Assembly: GCA_020635205.1 (NCBI GenBank)
Contig: JACKAE010000001.1
Span: 558,001-622,000, forward strand
Reading direction: 5' to 3'
From: Ignavibacteria bacterium
Lineage (GTDB): Bacteria > Bacteroidota > Ignavibacteria > OLB7
Length of the DNA: 64,000 nt
Below, piece after piece: positions 43,507 to 51,871 of the stretch. The notes below the pieces were generated by a model, which did not search any database, was not told the origin of the DNA, and saw only the letters and a list, made by a program, of their open reading frames with translations. Made by a program: the position numbers and the translations under genes. The first letter of the stretch is position 1. Each line of letters starts with the position of its first letter.

Positions 43507-45573
43507 TTATCTCACAACGTTGAGTTTCAACGTTCCTTCTGTCATACCGTTCACGCGAAGCTCGGCAAGGTAGATACCGGCTGTGACCTCCGATCCCGGC
43601 TCCCAACGAATCGTGTAGTCACCGCGACCGAGGCTCTTCTCAACGAGAAGGGCAACAGCTTTTCCACCTGCATCATAGACATTCAGTTCAACCTGACCAG
43701 AGGTAGCTAAGTGGAAAGAGAGTGTTGTTCCATCAAGAACAGGGTTCGGGACATTTTGCCCGATAAAGCGACCGGTAGGTGGAGCAAGACCAATGGAGTT
43801 GCGCGTTGGCTCATCTTCAACCTTGCTGGTTCCGCCATTACGAGAATAGTTGAAGCCCTCGTGTGGATCAGCGAGATACGGGAATGTTGTGCCGAACGGC
43901 TTATCGTTCCCCTCAACTCCTGTAGTGAAGGTCAACACATCCAACAAGTCTTGCGTTAACGGATTGGCTCCGTCGAAGTCATCATACCACAAGCCAACGG
44001 CCGCAAGCACGATACCGGAAACAGCCTGCAATTCAATGCGGGTAACGTCATCTTCCAGTCGCCGTCCGTTCGGGAAACCATCCATGTTTGGGATAGGCTG
44101 AATGTCAGTGTTTCCGTTGAATCGAGGGTCGGTAAGTCCGAGAACGGCTGCTTGGATAAGGCCAAGATTGCTGAAGTCTGCGTTGTCGCGAGGTGTCGGC
44201 GGCACAGCCATGTTCAGCCGAAGCATATCGCCGAGCGTTGGGAGGAAGTTATTGACGAACGGCTTGCCTGCACTTAGTGGGCCATCTGTCTTGCCTGTCG
44301 CAAGCTGGTATGGTGGCAAGTTTGGTACACCTGTGTAGAAGGCTGGAAGAATATCTGCCGACCGTGGTGATCCCTCGCGGAGGAGGTAACCACCGAACGC
44401 ACCGTCAGCTAAGGCAGTTCCCTCACGAGCACTTGCTGGTAGACCGAAGAGTCCATCAGCGCCGTTGCGGAAATCAAACGAGCCGAGCGAACTGCCTTGG
44501 ATACGAAGTGGAGTAAAGCCAGGAACGGCTCCACCAAACTTGCTGTCGTCCATGTAGAGAGCAAGCTCTGGATTGGTAAAGTATTGCTCGAAGCTCGCCT
44601 CGGCATCACGATCGTGTGGCGACGATGCGTTCCAACGATCTTTTTCACCAACTGGAATTACCGCCTCGTTTGTTAAAGGCATTCCGAGACGAGAGACCTG
44701 TACCCAAAGACCAGAAACGTCTGGCTTACCACCATCCATTCTAAGCGTTGTGATCTGTGGACGCGAAGCTGAGGCCCAGACGCCAATCACAAAGTCACCG
44801 TCGAGAATGTTTACAGCTTGGTTAGCCGACTTCCCATCTTTCTGAAGCATGTTGATAGGAATCTGAAGAGCTAACGTGTGGCAGTTGAAGCCGGCAACAG
44901 CATCGCGAGCTTTGTTCAGGCCAGCACCATCTTTCTGACGAACTGCACCCAAGTCAAAGATCGCCCCAAGGTCAACCCAGAACGGATCGTCGCGAGGTCC
45001 TGCAAACACCTTCTCTCCACTTGTGGCAGTCATAATTGCCGACTGCACAAGCTGACCGTATGTTGTCCCAAGTCCTACTACACCATCCTCAATCGACCGA
45101 GGCCCAATATTTGCCGGAGGAACGATGCCGTTATCGAGAATCAGTGCAAAGCTCTCTCCGCCATTACTGCTTTTCTCAAGCCTGTAGGTTGTCTTCAGAT
45201 TTTGCACTCCAAGCCTGATGTTGAAGAATGTTGTTGGGTCTTCGTTTATCTTGAAGAAGGTGAACCGGTAGATGATATCATCACCAGGAGTTGTTGCGTC
45301 GTTGTCGACGTGGATCTCGTAGCGGATGTTCTCACCAAACGAATAGTAGTTTGGTCCCCCCTCGGGCAACTCGAACGGAATGTAGTTTGCGATGATCGTC
45401 ACGGTGTTCGGATTGTCTGGACTGCGGAATGCGTAGAGGTCCGTATTGTCCGCTAAGGGATCGTTACTGATCAACGGTGCTTCGCGGTGACTTGAGGCAA
45501 GCAACCCCACAGCACCACTTAGCAGAAACAAGGTAGCTATCATCGATAGCTTTCGTGGTCTCCACAAGTTCAT
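43507..45573 (-). CDS. DUF4331 secreted protein with T9SS sorting domain
   Basis: From the ATG at 45573 (AGGAG 8 nt upstream) the protein has 688 aa: signal peptide (residues 1-30, LLASSH), a large DUF4331 domain (about 30-580; typical SSHREAPLISNDPLADNTDLYAF opening, read in parts) and a C-terminal type A T9SS sorting domain (IGQNVPNPVLDGTTLSF to GIYLAELRVNG). DUF4331 proteins are secreted, and of unknown role; they are often found next to ECF sigma genes, which is the case here. A longer frame from 45786 is unlikely. Divergent from the ECF sigma gene. Confidence 0.9.
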   Translation of the reverse strand: MNLWRPRKLSMIATLFLLSGAVGLLASSHREAPLISNDPLADNTDLYAFRSPDNPNTVTIIANYIPFELPEGGPNYYSFGENIRYEIHVDNDATTPGDDIIYRFTFFKINEDPTTFFNIRLGVQNLKTTYRLEKSSNGGESFALILDNGIVPPANIGPRSIEDGVVGLGTTYGQLVQSAIMTATSGEKVFAGPRDDPFWVDLGAIFDLGAVRQKDGAGLNKARDAVAGFNCHTLALQIPINMLQKDGKSANQAVNILDGDFVIGVWASASRPQITTLRMDGGKPDVSGLWVQVSRLGMPLTNEAVIPVGEKDRWNASSPHDRDAEASFEQYFTNPELALYMDDSKFGGAVPGFTPLRIQGSSLGSFDFRNGADGLFGLPASAREGTALADGAFGGYLLREGSPRSADILPAFYTGVPNLPPYQLATGKTDGPLSAGKPFVNNFLPTLGDMLRLNMAVPPTPRDNADFSNLGLIQAAVLGLTDPRFNGNTDIQPIPNMDGFPNGRRLEDDVTRIELQAVSGIVLAAVGLWYDDFDGANPLTQDLLDVLTFTTGVEGNDKPFGTTFPYLADPHEGFNYSRNGGTSKVEDEPTRNSIGLAPPTGRFIGQNVPNPVLDGTTLSFHLATSGQVELNVYDAGGKAVALLVEKSLGRGDYTIRWEPGSEVTAGIYLAELRVNGMTEGTLKLNVVR

Positions 45574-45971
45574 GGTAGATACTCCTGTCAATAAATGGTA
45601 GATAGCGTTTTGATCGTGCAGAGAAATCTTCAGCCACTTTCGCACGATGGTTGTTATACGAGCCAGAAGAGAAATTGGATTTCTGCAGATCTGGTTTGAT
45701 AGAAAGAAGTGAGTCCCACAGTCTCGAAGAGGAATAGAGCAAGCATGTCTGCTACTAACCTTCTTCGATCTTCCTCGATCAACCACCTGAGCATTGAAGA
45801 GAGAGAACCGTTGTTCTACTTTGAGGAGAGTATGCCGAACTTTCAGAGGGACAGAATGTTATGGAGAGGGGTATACCTTGCACAGTGGGTGGTAGGAAGG
45901 ATAAACAGACGAGGAGCCAATATCCCACTTCCACTTTGTATCTTCCCAGCCATTCAGTACTTCCAAACTTT
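45574..45971. other. 398-bp divergent spacer between DUF4331 and the ECF sigma gene
   Basis: Contains a 7-bp inverted repeat ATCGTGC/GCACGAT (45613-45619 with 45642-45648) in the DUF4331 leader. Frames inside it overlap each other in different phases and look non-coding. I cannot mark the ECF-dependent promoter. Confidence 0.4.
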
Positions 45972-46529
45972 GTGCGTGACCAAACAAACTATAGCGACAA
46001 AATTCTCGCAACACGATTGAAGAATCGTGACCGTGAGGCAGTGGGGCTGCTCTACGATCGCTACTCTGGACCCCTCTTTGGTATTATCTACCGCATTGTG
46101 CGTTCACAGGAAATCGCTGAAGATGTGTTGCAGGAAACCTTTGTTCGGTTGTGGGAGCGAATCGACCAGTTTGATATAGAGCGAGGAACACTCTTTACTT
46201 GGATCAACACAATCGCCCGCAATCTTGCTCTCGACACAGTCAAATCAAAAGCATATAGGGCCTCCAACAAAAACCAAACCGTTGGTGAGGTCGTAGATGT
46301 TATTGATCGCGATCAATCAGTCTTCTACAACCCTGAAACAATCGGCGTGCAAGAGTCCGTAGCTCAACTGGAGCCGGAACTCCGCAAGGTGGTGGAGACG
46401 TTATATTTCCGAGGCTATAGTCAGAGTGAAGCTGCAGAGGAACTAAACCTTCCACTTGGCACACTAAAAACCCGTGCTCGAAAGGCAATCAGTCTGCTCC
46501 GATCAATGCTTGATGATGCGAAAGATTGA
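45972..46529 (+). CDS. ECF-type RNA polymerase sigma factor
   Basis: Alternative sigma-70 factor. Region 2 (residues about 15-80: DREAVGLLYDRYSG, AEDVLQETFVRLWERID) and region 4 (about 120-180: RKVVETLYFRGYSQSEAAEELNLPLGTLKTRARKA, read in parts) are clear. I take GTG 45972 (VRDQTNYS) as start, giving the usual ~185 aa; an in-frame ATG at 45861 would add 37 poorly conserved residues. The anti-sigma factor is the next gene, 81 bp downstream, so the pair forms one unit. Likely targets include the divergent DUF4331/T9SS gene, but that is inference. Confidence 0.92.
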   Translation: MRDQTNYSDKILATRLKNRDREAVGLLYDRYSGPLFGIIYRIVRSQEIAEDVLQETFVRLWERIDQFDIERGTLFTWINTIARNLALDTVKSKAYRASNKNQTVGEVVDVIDRDQSVFYNPETIGVQESVAQLEPELRKVVETLYFRGYSQSEAAEELNLPLGTLKTRARKAISLLRSMLDDAKD

Positions 46530-46610
46530 AAAGTGAAAATAGACCGTACGGCAGGTAGTACAACACGTTCGTGAATTGCTTGAAGCCAGAAAGAAGAAAA
46601 ATTAACAGGC

Positions 46611-47396
46611 GTGAATATCAAGGAATACATAGAGTCAGGAGTTCTCGAACTCTACGCAATGGGTGCTCTTCCACCGGAGGAACGCGCACAGGTAGAGAGC
46701 GACCTTGCTACCTACCCGGAACTTCGCGCCGAGCTTCAGGAAATTAGCGATGCAGTTGAGTCGATTGCTCCGGTTCCCGGAATCGAGCCGAGAGCAGACT
46801 TACGCGATTCTATTATAGATCTGATAGGCGAAAAAGAAGAGAAGCAAGAAGAGAAAAACATCATCTCCTATCAACCTGAGATTCCTTCAAGATCGAACGG
46901 ACGAACTTGGCTTCTGGCCGCCTCCTTCATTGGTCTGATTATCAGCTCCGGAGCAGCTCTCTTGTTTTGGATTCAACTCGGCAAAGCTGAAGAACAATTA
47001 GCTGAGAGTATTGATATTCAGGAAAGGCTTGCCTCCTCTGTAGAACAGGCTCGGGATGAAATCCAGACCTTGCGGAACTACGAAAATCGCGTTGTTCGGA
47101 TGGCCTCTACCGGCAAAATCCCCGAGGCATTCGCCGTCGTCTACTGGGATCCACACTCCCGAACTGTCTGGATCGACGCAGCAAAAATGCCTCCTCTCCC
47201 CGACGACAAACAGTACCAACTCTGGGCTATTGCCGACGGAGACCCGGTTGATGCGGGTCTGTTCGATGGCAACACGCTCCACTTGCAGGAACTGAAAGAT
47301 GTAAGCGAGGCAAAGACCTTCGCCGTCACTGTTGAACCGAAGGGTGGAAGCAAGAGGCCAACGCTGGAAACGATGACAGTGGTTGGACAGCTTTAA
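46611..47396 (+). CDS. Membrane anti-sigma factor (RskA-like)
   Basis: A 261-aa anti-sigma factor starting at GTG 46611: an N-terminal sigma-binding helical region (GVLELYAMGALPPEERAQVE, a ZAS-like segment though the zinc Cys/His pair is not clear), one transmembrane helix (about 100-122: LLAASFIGLIISSGAALLFW), a coiled coil (about 125-160) and a C-terminal RskA-type domain (PDDKQYQLWAIADGDPVDAGLF, a periplasmic beta domain). Sits on the inner membrane with its sensory domain outside and holds the ECF factor inactive. Regulated intramembrane proteolysis is inferred from the family. Confidence 0.9.
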   Translation: MNIKEYIESGVLELYAMGALPPEERAQVESDLATYPELRAELQEISDAVESIAPVPGIEPRADLRDSIIDLIGEKEEKQEEKNIISYQPEIPSRSNGRTWLLAASFIGLIISSGAALLFWIQLGKAEEQLAESIDIQERLASSVEQARDEIQTLRNYENRVVRMASTGKIPEAFAVVYWDPHSRTVWIDAAKMPPLPDDKQYQLWAIADGDPVDAGLFDGNTLHLQELKDVSEAKTFAVTVEPKGGSKRPTLETMTVVGQL

Positions 47397-47435
47397 GTCC
47401 TCGTGCGGGTTGGCACATAATCAACGAAAGAACTT

Positions 47436-47470
47436 TCACCACAAAGAACACCAAGTGGCACCAAGCAAGA
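47436..47470. repeat. Short-period degenerate repeat, family 1 (copy B)
   Basis: CACCACAAAGAACACCAAG continuing GGCACCAAGCAAGAAG; overlaps the likely start of the cyclase gene. Confidence 0.5.
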
Positions 47471-48126
47471 AGCAACTCATCGACCTAAGCCACACGATTG
47501 AAGCTGGGATGATTACTTACGAGGGTCTTCCCGCACCTATCATCTGCGATTACCTGAGCAGAGAAGAATCAACAAAGCACTATGCGGAGGGAGTGAGTTT
47601 TCAGATCGGGAAGATCGAGATGGTGGCAAACACCGGAACCTACGTCGACGTTCCATTCCACCGCTACGCTGAAGGAGATGACCTTGCGCAAGTCACTCTT
47701 GAAAAGTTGGTAAACCTTGAAGGGATTCTCTTCCAAACAGAAGATCGCGCCATTACTCCAGAACTTTTTGTCGGAACAAATCTTCAGGGCAAAGCAGTTC
47801 TCATTCAAACCGGTTGGGACAGATATTGGAGGGCAGAGGAATACTTCTCCGGAAACCATCCATACGTGACAGCTGATGCCGCAACCTTTCTCCGCGATGC
47901 TAAAGCAACGCTCGTCGGCATCGACTCCTACAACATCGACAACACGTCAGACTGGGAACGTCCAGCACACTCTATTCTGCTCGGAGCCGGAATTCCAATT
48001 GTCGAACACATGACGAATCTTTCGGCACTCCCACAGAGAGGATTTAGGTTCACTGCCGCTCCACCGAAAATTGTTGGGATGGGATCGTTCCCAGTGCGAG
48101 CCTTTGCGACACTGGGAGAGAAATAA
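47455..48126 (+). CDS. Cyclase family protein (kynurenine formamidase-like)
   Basis: A 223-aa metal-dependent hydrolase of the cyclase family, from GTG 47455 (VAPSKKQLIDLSHTIEAGM). The family motif DLSHTI opens the protein, and the HxGTHxDxPxH metal site appears as NTGTYVDVPFHRY (one His replaced by a Tyr-Val pair at the HxD step, so metal binding should be checked). C-terminal block: GIDSYNIDN and EHMTNL. Family members include KynB (N-formylkynurenine to kynurenine) and other amidohydrolases; the substrate here is not certain. It follows the anti-sigma gene at 58 bp and meets the rluD-type gene end to end. Confidence 0.85.
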   Translation: MAPSKKQLIDLSHTIEAGMITYEGLPAPIICDYLSREESTKHYAEGVSFQIGKIEMVANTGTYVDVPFHRYAEGDDLAQVTLEKLVNLEGILFQTEDRAITPELFVGTNLQGKAVLIQTGWDRYWRAEEYFSGNHPYVTADAATFLRDAKATLVGIDSYNIDNTSDWERPAHSILLGAGIPIVEHMTNLSALPQRGFRFTAAPPKIVGMGSFPVRAFATLGEK

Positions 48127-48134
48127 CCTCCCAC

Positions 48135-48153
48135 TTTTGAATTTTTAATTTTG
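48135..48153. repeat. A/T-rich repeat at the cyclase/RluD junction
   Basis: TTTTGAATTTTTAATTTTG, identical to 27585-27603. On the minus strand it supplies the last RIQN codons and the TAA stop of the RluD-type gene. Confidence 0.8.
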
Positions 48154-49221
48154 AATTCTCAGTGCCTCTACCAATCTCTCCATATCCTCCGGCATCTCCG
48201 CGGTGAACTCCAGATACTCTCCGGTCTTCGGGTGACGGAAGCCGAGTGTCCGAGCGTGGAGTGCTTGACGGCTGATGAGTTTCAGCAGATTGCGGGCACG
48301 CGCTGTGCTCTGAGAGGCAACCCCGTGTGGGGAATCTCCACCATAGGTAGTATCGCCAATCAGTGGATGACCGATGTGGGAAGCGTGGACGCGAATCTGG
48401 TGTGTTCGTCCGGTAGCCAGGCGGAGCGAGAGGAGGGTAGCCAGTTCGTAGTGTTCAACAACTTGGTAGCGCGTTAGGGCATACTTTCCATCCCGCTTCG
48501 ATACGGTGAACTTCTTTCGGTCGCGTGGATCACGCGCGATGTTCCCCTCGATCTCCCCCTCCTCTTCGTTGAACGCTCCCCACGCAATCGCTCGATATTC
48601 CCGACGAATTGTCCGGTCGGCAAACTGCTCTCCAAGTTTTGTCTTGGCCACCATTGTCTTAGCCACCACCATCACGCCGCTTGTATCCTTATCGAGGCGG
48701 TGAACAATGCCGGGACGAACGGCATTGTAGTCGAAGGGGAGCGCGGCAAGAATTGTCTCGTCGCTCTCAAGTTCCTCACTCTCACCATCATCGTCTCCGT
48801 CGGCTGTAACTCCTTCGCTCACCTCTAACAGCTCCAACCCAACGTGGTGCAACACGGCGTTGACTAACGTACCGCTCCGATTACCAAAGCCGGGATGCGT
48901 TACCATCCCAACTGGCTTGTTCACGATGAGAACATCTCCATCCTCGTAGAGGATGTCGAGCGGAATATCTTCGGGGATCAATTCAATCGGTGGAGGCTTC
49001 ATCAGTTCAAGCCGTACTAAGTCACCCGGCTTCACTTTGTAGTTTGCCTTAGTTGACCCACCGTTTACCGTCACTGCTTCGGCAATGATTGCTTCCTGCA
49101 CTTTGTTCCGCGTAGCACCGGCAATCTTCGCTGTCAGCCAACGGTCGATACGCTCCGGCTGTTGCCCCGGCTCCACAACAATTTCTCGAACGGTGAGAAC
49201 GCGTTCCGGTTCCTCAGGCAT
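48145..49221 (-). CDS. Pseudouridine synthase, RluD-type (S4 + PseudoU_synth_2)
   Basis: Ribosomal or tRNA pseudouridine synthase. From the ATG at 49221 (GAGGAGAG upstream; 358 aa) it has an N-terminal S4 RNA-binding domain (about 15-75: QPERIDRWLTAKIAG, VTVNGG) and an RluA-family catalytic domain with the active-site Asp in RLDKDTSGVMVVAK (motif HRLDxxTSG). An acidic insert of about 35 residues (SEGVTADGDDDGESEELESD) lies between the first strand block and RLDKD. C-terminal motif GRTHQIRVH is present. Overlaps RdgB by 8 bp, so the two are co-transcribed. The end codons are supplied by an A/T-rich repeat. Confidence 0.9.
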   Translation of the reverse strand: MPEEPERVLTVREIVVEPGQQPERIDRWLTAKIAGATRNKVQEAIIAEAVTVNGGSTKANYKVKPGDLVRLELMKPPPIELIPEDIPLDILYEDGDVLIVNKPVGMVTHPGFGNRSGTLVNAVLHHVGLELLEVSEGVTADGDDDGESEELESDETILAALPFDYNAVRPGIVHRLDKDTSGVMVVAKTMVAKTKLGEQFADRTIRREYRAIAWGAFNEEEGEIEGNIARDPRDRKKFTVSKRDGKYALTRYQVVEHYELATLLSLRLATGRTHQIRVHASHIGHPLIGDTTYGGDSPHGVASQSTARARNLLKLISRQALHARTLGFRHPKTGEYLEFTAEMPEDMERLVEALRIQN

Positions 49222-49828
49222 CTTCTCTCTCCTCGGCACTCGAAACGTAGGGAGCAAACGTAGAGTGAAAATTGCGAAGTGCGCGGCCACGATGACTGAT
49301 CTGGTTCTTCTCTTCCGAACTCATCTCAGCAAAAGTCTTCTCCGATTCTTCGGGTCGAAAAATTGGATCGTAGCCGAATCCACCCTCTCCCCTCTTCTCC
49401 TGAGTGATGACGCCCTTCACTTCTCCTTCCGCAAAGAGCGTCCGAAAACTGTCGACATAACAGATCACCGTACGGAACCGGGCTGTGCGCGAAGCTGCAC
49501 CTTTCATCGCATCGAGAAGGGCGTTGCAGTTGTCGTTGTACGTAGCATCATCACCGGCATAGCGAGCGGAGTAGACACCGGGAGCACCATCCAACGCATC
49601 TACCTCCAGTCCAGTATCGTCGGCCAAAACGGGAAGTCCTGTTGCGTCGTGAATCTCCTTCGCCTTGATCCAGGCATTCGCTTCGAGGGTTGTTCCATCC
49701 TCTACAGGTTCGGGAATGTCCTGACCGTGGTCAGAAAGCGTAAGGATAGAAACACCTTTAAGATCGGAGAGGATTGCCTCGATCTCCTCGGCTTTATGTT
49801 GGTTATTTGTTGCGAGCAGAATATTCAT
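49214..49828 (-). CDS. rdgB: Non-canonical purine NTP pyrophosphatase (RdgB/HAM1)
   Basis: Hydrolyses dITP, XTP and similar damaged purine nucleotides to monophosphates. From the ATG at 49828 (MNILLATNNQHKAEEI) it is 204 aa with the family blocks ATNNxxKxxE, DDTGLEVDALDGAPGVYSARYAG (read in parts) and FGYDPIFxPEE...AEMSSEEKNQISHRGRA (read in parts). The first ATG at 49867 would add 13 residues not found in the family. First gene of the pair with the RluD-type synthase. Upstream lies the family-1 periodic repeat. Confidence 0.95.
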   Translation of the reverse strand: MNILLATNNQHKAEEIEAILSDLKGVSILTLSDHGQDIPEPVEDGTTLEANAWIKAKEIHDATGLPVLADDTGLEVDALDGAPGVYSARYAGDDATYNDNCNALLDAMKGAASRTARFRTVICYVDSFRTLFAEGEVKGVITQEKRGEGGFGYDPIFRPEESEKTFAEMSSEEKNQISHRGRALRNFHSTFAPYVSSAEEREDA

Positions 49829-49842
49829 GGCTGAAAGATAGA

Positions 49843-49871
49843 TCACGCGAAGGCGCAAAGTTCGCAAAGGG
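49843..49871. repeat. Short-period degenerate repeat, family 1 (copy C)
   Basis: CGCGAAGGCGCAAAGTTCG then CAAAGG, about 8-9-nt period, directly upstream of rdgB. Confidence 0.5.
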
Positions 49872-49935
49872 TTGTATTAGGTGCTCAGAGGAAGACCGGC
49901 TGTTTACCATCAAAGAGATTGGCTGTTATCGGAAC

Positions 49936-49965
49936 AACTCTATAAACTCTACGAACTCAATCCAA
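49936..49965. repeat. Short-period degenerate repeat, family 2
   Basis: AACTCTATAAACTCTACGAAC then TCAATCC, just after the S41 protease stop. A related stretch is at 51752-51790. Confidence 0.35.
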
Positions 49966-51627
49966 CGGTTTAAGGAGCGAATTATACCGCCGAGAATTGA
50001 GGAGAAGGTTTCGAGCTGTTTGATATGGAAGATCACCCTCTAAATCTAAACGGACTCTCCCACTACTGCTGCTGAACTTCTTTTTAATCTCCCGTTCAAG
50101 ATAGTCACGGATCTGATCTCGCTCTTGACCAAGAGCCTTGCGTTCGTTGGCGATGAACTCTGTTCGAACCTCATCCCAGAGAGCTTGGAGTTTACTACTT
50201 GCAGGAATTGGTGAACTCCTTTTGAGTGAATCCAGCAACGCCAACGCACCTTGGCGACTTTCGTATACAACAAGTTCATCAAATGCCACCGTCTCGAAAG
50301 TTTCTAACGTTTTAGTGTCAACCTGGAACTCTGTTGGAAGTGAATCGAACTGGGCAGAAAAGCGGGAGGCAAACGTAAAGAATATTCCTGTCCTATCAAG
50401 GCGAGAGAGGAGTGAGCCTTCAGGGAGCTGTCGAGTAAGCATGTCTGGATGGATGCCCTCCCCTCCACGAACGATGCGCCCGTTCCGCGTGGTGAAGTCT
50501 CCTTCCAGTGAATCGGGAATGATAGACCGAATCTCGGGAAGAAGAAGGTTGAGTCGTTGAATTGAACGTCCAGACGGAGTAACATACCAAGCAGTTGTCA
50601 AGCGGAGCGACGCATCGAACGGGAGATGTTGAACTGATTGGACTAATCCTTTGCCGAGCGTTGGCTCGCCAACAATGATGCCTCGATCATTATCCTGCAC
50701 AGCCCCTGCAAGAATTTCTGATGCTGAAGCAGTCCCCTTGTTCACGAGAATAACCAGAGGAAGTCCGGGGGCAACAGGATCACGTTCGGTTACCCAGACT
50801 TCTCGCTCAACACTATCTCGTCCGTCCGTTGTAACGATCAAATCATCTTTCGGCAGAAGTGCATTGGAGACCTCGATTACCTCTTCAAGAATTCCCCCAG
50901 AGTTGTTTCGAAGATCGACAATCACTCCGCGAATATCTTCCAGAGAGTGTTCGTGGCGAGTTAAGCGGAGTAGTTCACCTCGGAACTCATTGCCAGCATT
51001 ATCACCAAACCGATCAAGTTTGATATAGACAATTCCATTATCTACTATCCCAGCAAAGCTAATGTTTGGTATTCGGATCCGTTCTCGCTCCATATCAAAC
51101 TGCAGCAGTTTGGCAGCTCCTTCCCTCATAACACTCAAGCGAACATAGGTTCCCCGTTCCCCCTTTAACTGATGATAGAAAGAATCGATCGAGGCAGCCG
51201 GTATCGGCACGTTGTCGACTGCGAGGATGTGGTCACCAATTCGCAGACCAGAACCAGCAGCACTATATCCGTCATAAATGTCGACAATCGTGACCAAACC
51301 ATTCCGCACCTCAACCTCTACTCCAATCCCAATCCGAACGGTAGAGCGTCGATAGTCGTCGTTCGGAGAAAGATATGCGGAGTAGGGATCGAGCTGTGAG
51401 AGCATTCCGTTGATTCCTCGCTCAGCCAGCAAAGCCGGATCGATCTGCCCGACATACCGCTCGAGAACTTCACGATAGACCTCTCCGAAAAGTTCGAGTC
51501 CCCGAGCAATCCCCCTGTAGTAGTCATCCGATTCCTGAGCTTGCACTGTAGGCGAATAGAACGAAGAACAACCGAACAGGAAAATTACGAGCGCACTTAC
51601 TCTGATTGGCAGATATCGAATCTTCAT
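49957..51627 (-). CDS. S41 family carboxyl-terminal processing peptidase (CtpA-like lipoprotein)
   Basis: Periplasmic protease of the tail-specific type. From the ATG at 51627 it is 556 aa: signal/lipobox IFLFGC, a PDZ domain (about 100-180; LRIGDHILAVDNVPI) and an S41 core with catalytic Ser303 in NKGTASASE and Lys326 in TLGKGLVQ, as in CtpA/Tsp. Flanking helical region and a long C-terminal domain (about 380-556) are typical. Substrates unknown. It is not operonic: about 128 bp separate it from rdgB, and a terminated T9SS gene lies upstream. Confidence 0.93.
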   Translation of the reverse strand: MKIRYLPIRVSALVIFLFGCSSFYSPTVQAQESDDYYRGIARGLELFGEVYREVLERYVGQIDPALLAERGINGMLSQLDPYSAYLSPNDDYRRSTVRIGIGVEVEVRNGLVTIVDIYDGYSAAGSGLRIGDHILAVDNVPIPAASIDSFYHQLKGERGTYVRLSVMREGAAKLLQFDMERERIRIPNISFAGIVDNGIVYIKLDRFGDNAGNEFRGELLRLTRHEHSLEDIRGVIVDLRNNSGGILEEVIEVSNALLPKDDLIVTTDGRDSVEREVWVTERDPVAPGLPLVILVNKGTASASEILAGAVQDNDRGIIVGEPTLGKGLVQSVQHLPFDASLRLTTAWYVTPSGRSIQRLNLLLPEIRSIIPDSLEGDFTTRNGRIVRGGEGIHPDMLTRQLPEGSLLSRLDRTGIFFTFASRFSAQFDSLPTEFQVDTKTLETFETVAFDELVVYESRQGALALLDSLKRSSPIPASSKLQALWDEVRTEFIANERKALGQERDQIRDYLEREIKKKFSSSSGRVRLDLEGDLPYQTARNLLLNSRRYNSLLKPLD

Positions 51628-51751
51628 AGAATAATGTGTTGGCAATTACAGACAGAGTTGGGATTGTTTACCCAGAGACAAATCACGATGTCGAAGAAGA
51701 GCGGAAGTTAATTACTCTATCCCTACTCAGGTTACAGGCCTGACTCTGCGC

Positions 51752-51790
51752 TCTATAAAACTCTATGAACCCTCAACTCAACGAACTCGA
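51752..51790. repeat. Short-period degenerate repeat, family 2
   Basis: CTCTATAAAACTCTATGAAC then CCTCAACTCAACGAACTCG, resembling the stretch at 49936-49965. Confidence 0.35.
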
Positions 51791-51802
51791 GAAGATATAG
51801 AG

Positions 51803-51835
51803 AACCCCGATCCCATAACGAATGGAATCGGGGTT
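51803..51835 (-). terminator. Rho-independent terminator of the secreted T9SS gene
   Basis: 14-nt arms AACCCCGATCCCAT/ATGGAATCGGGGTT with one mismatch; minus-strand tail TTCTCT. Confidence 0.75.
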
Positions 51836-51871
51836 TGCATAGTGACTGAACTCTTTTATTTGTTTGGAAGC

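Noticed and set aside
44878..45456. 192-codon plus-strand frame inside the DUF4331 gene
   Set aside because: Antisense to a well-supported gene; no conserved motif, and composition follows the opposite codon positions.
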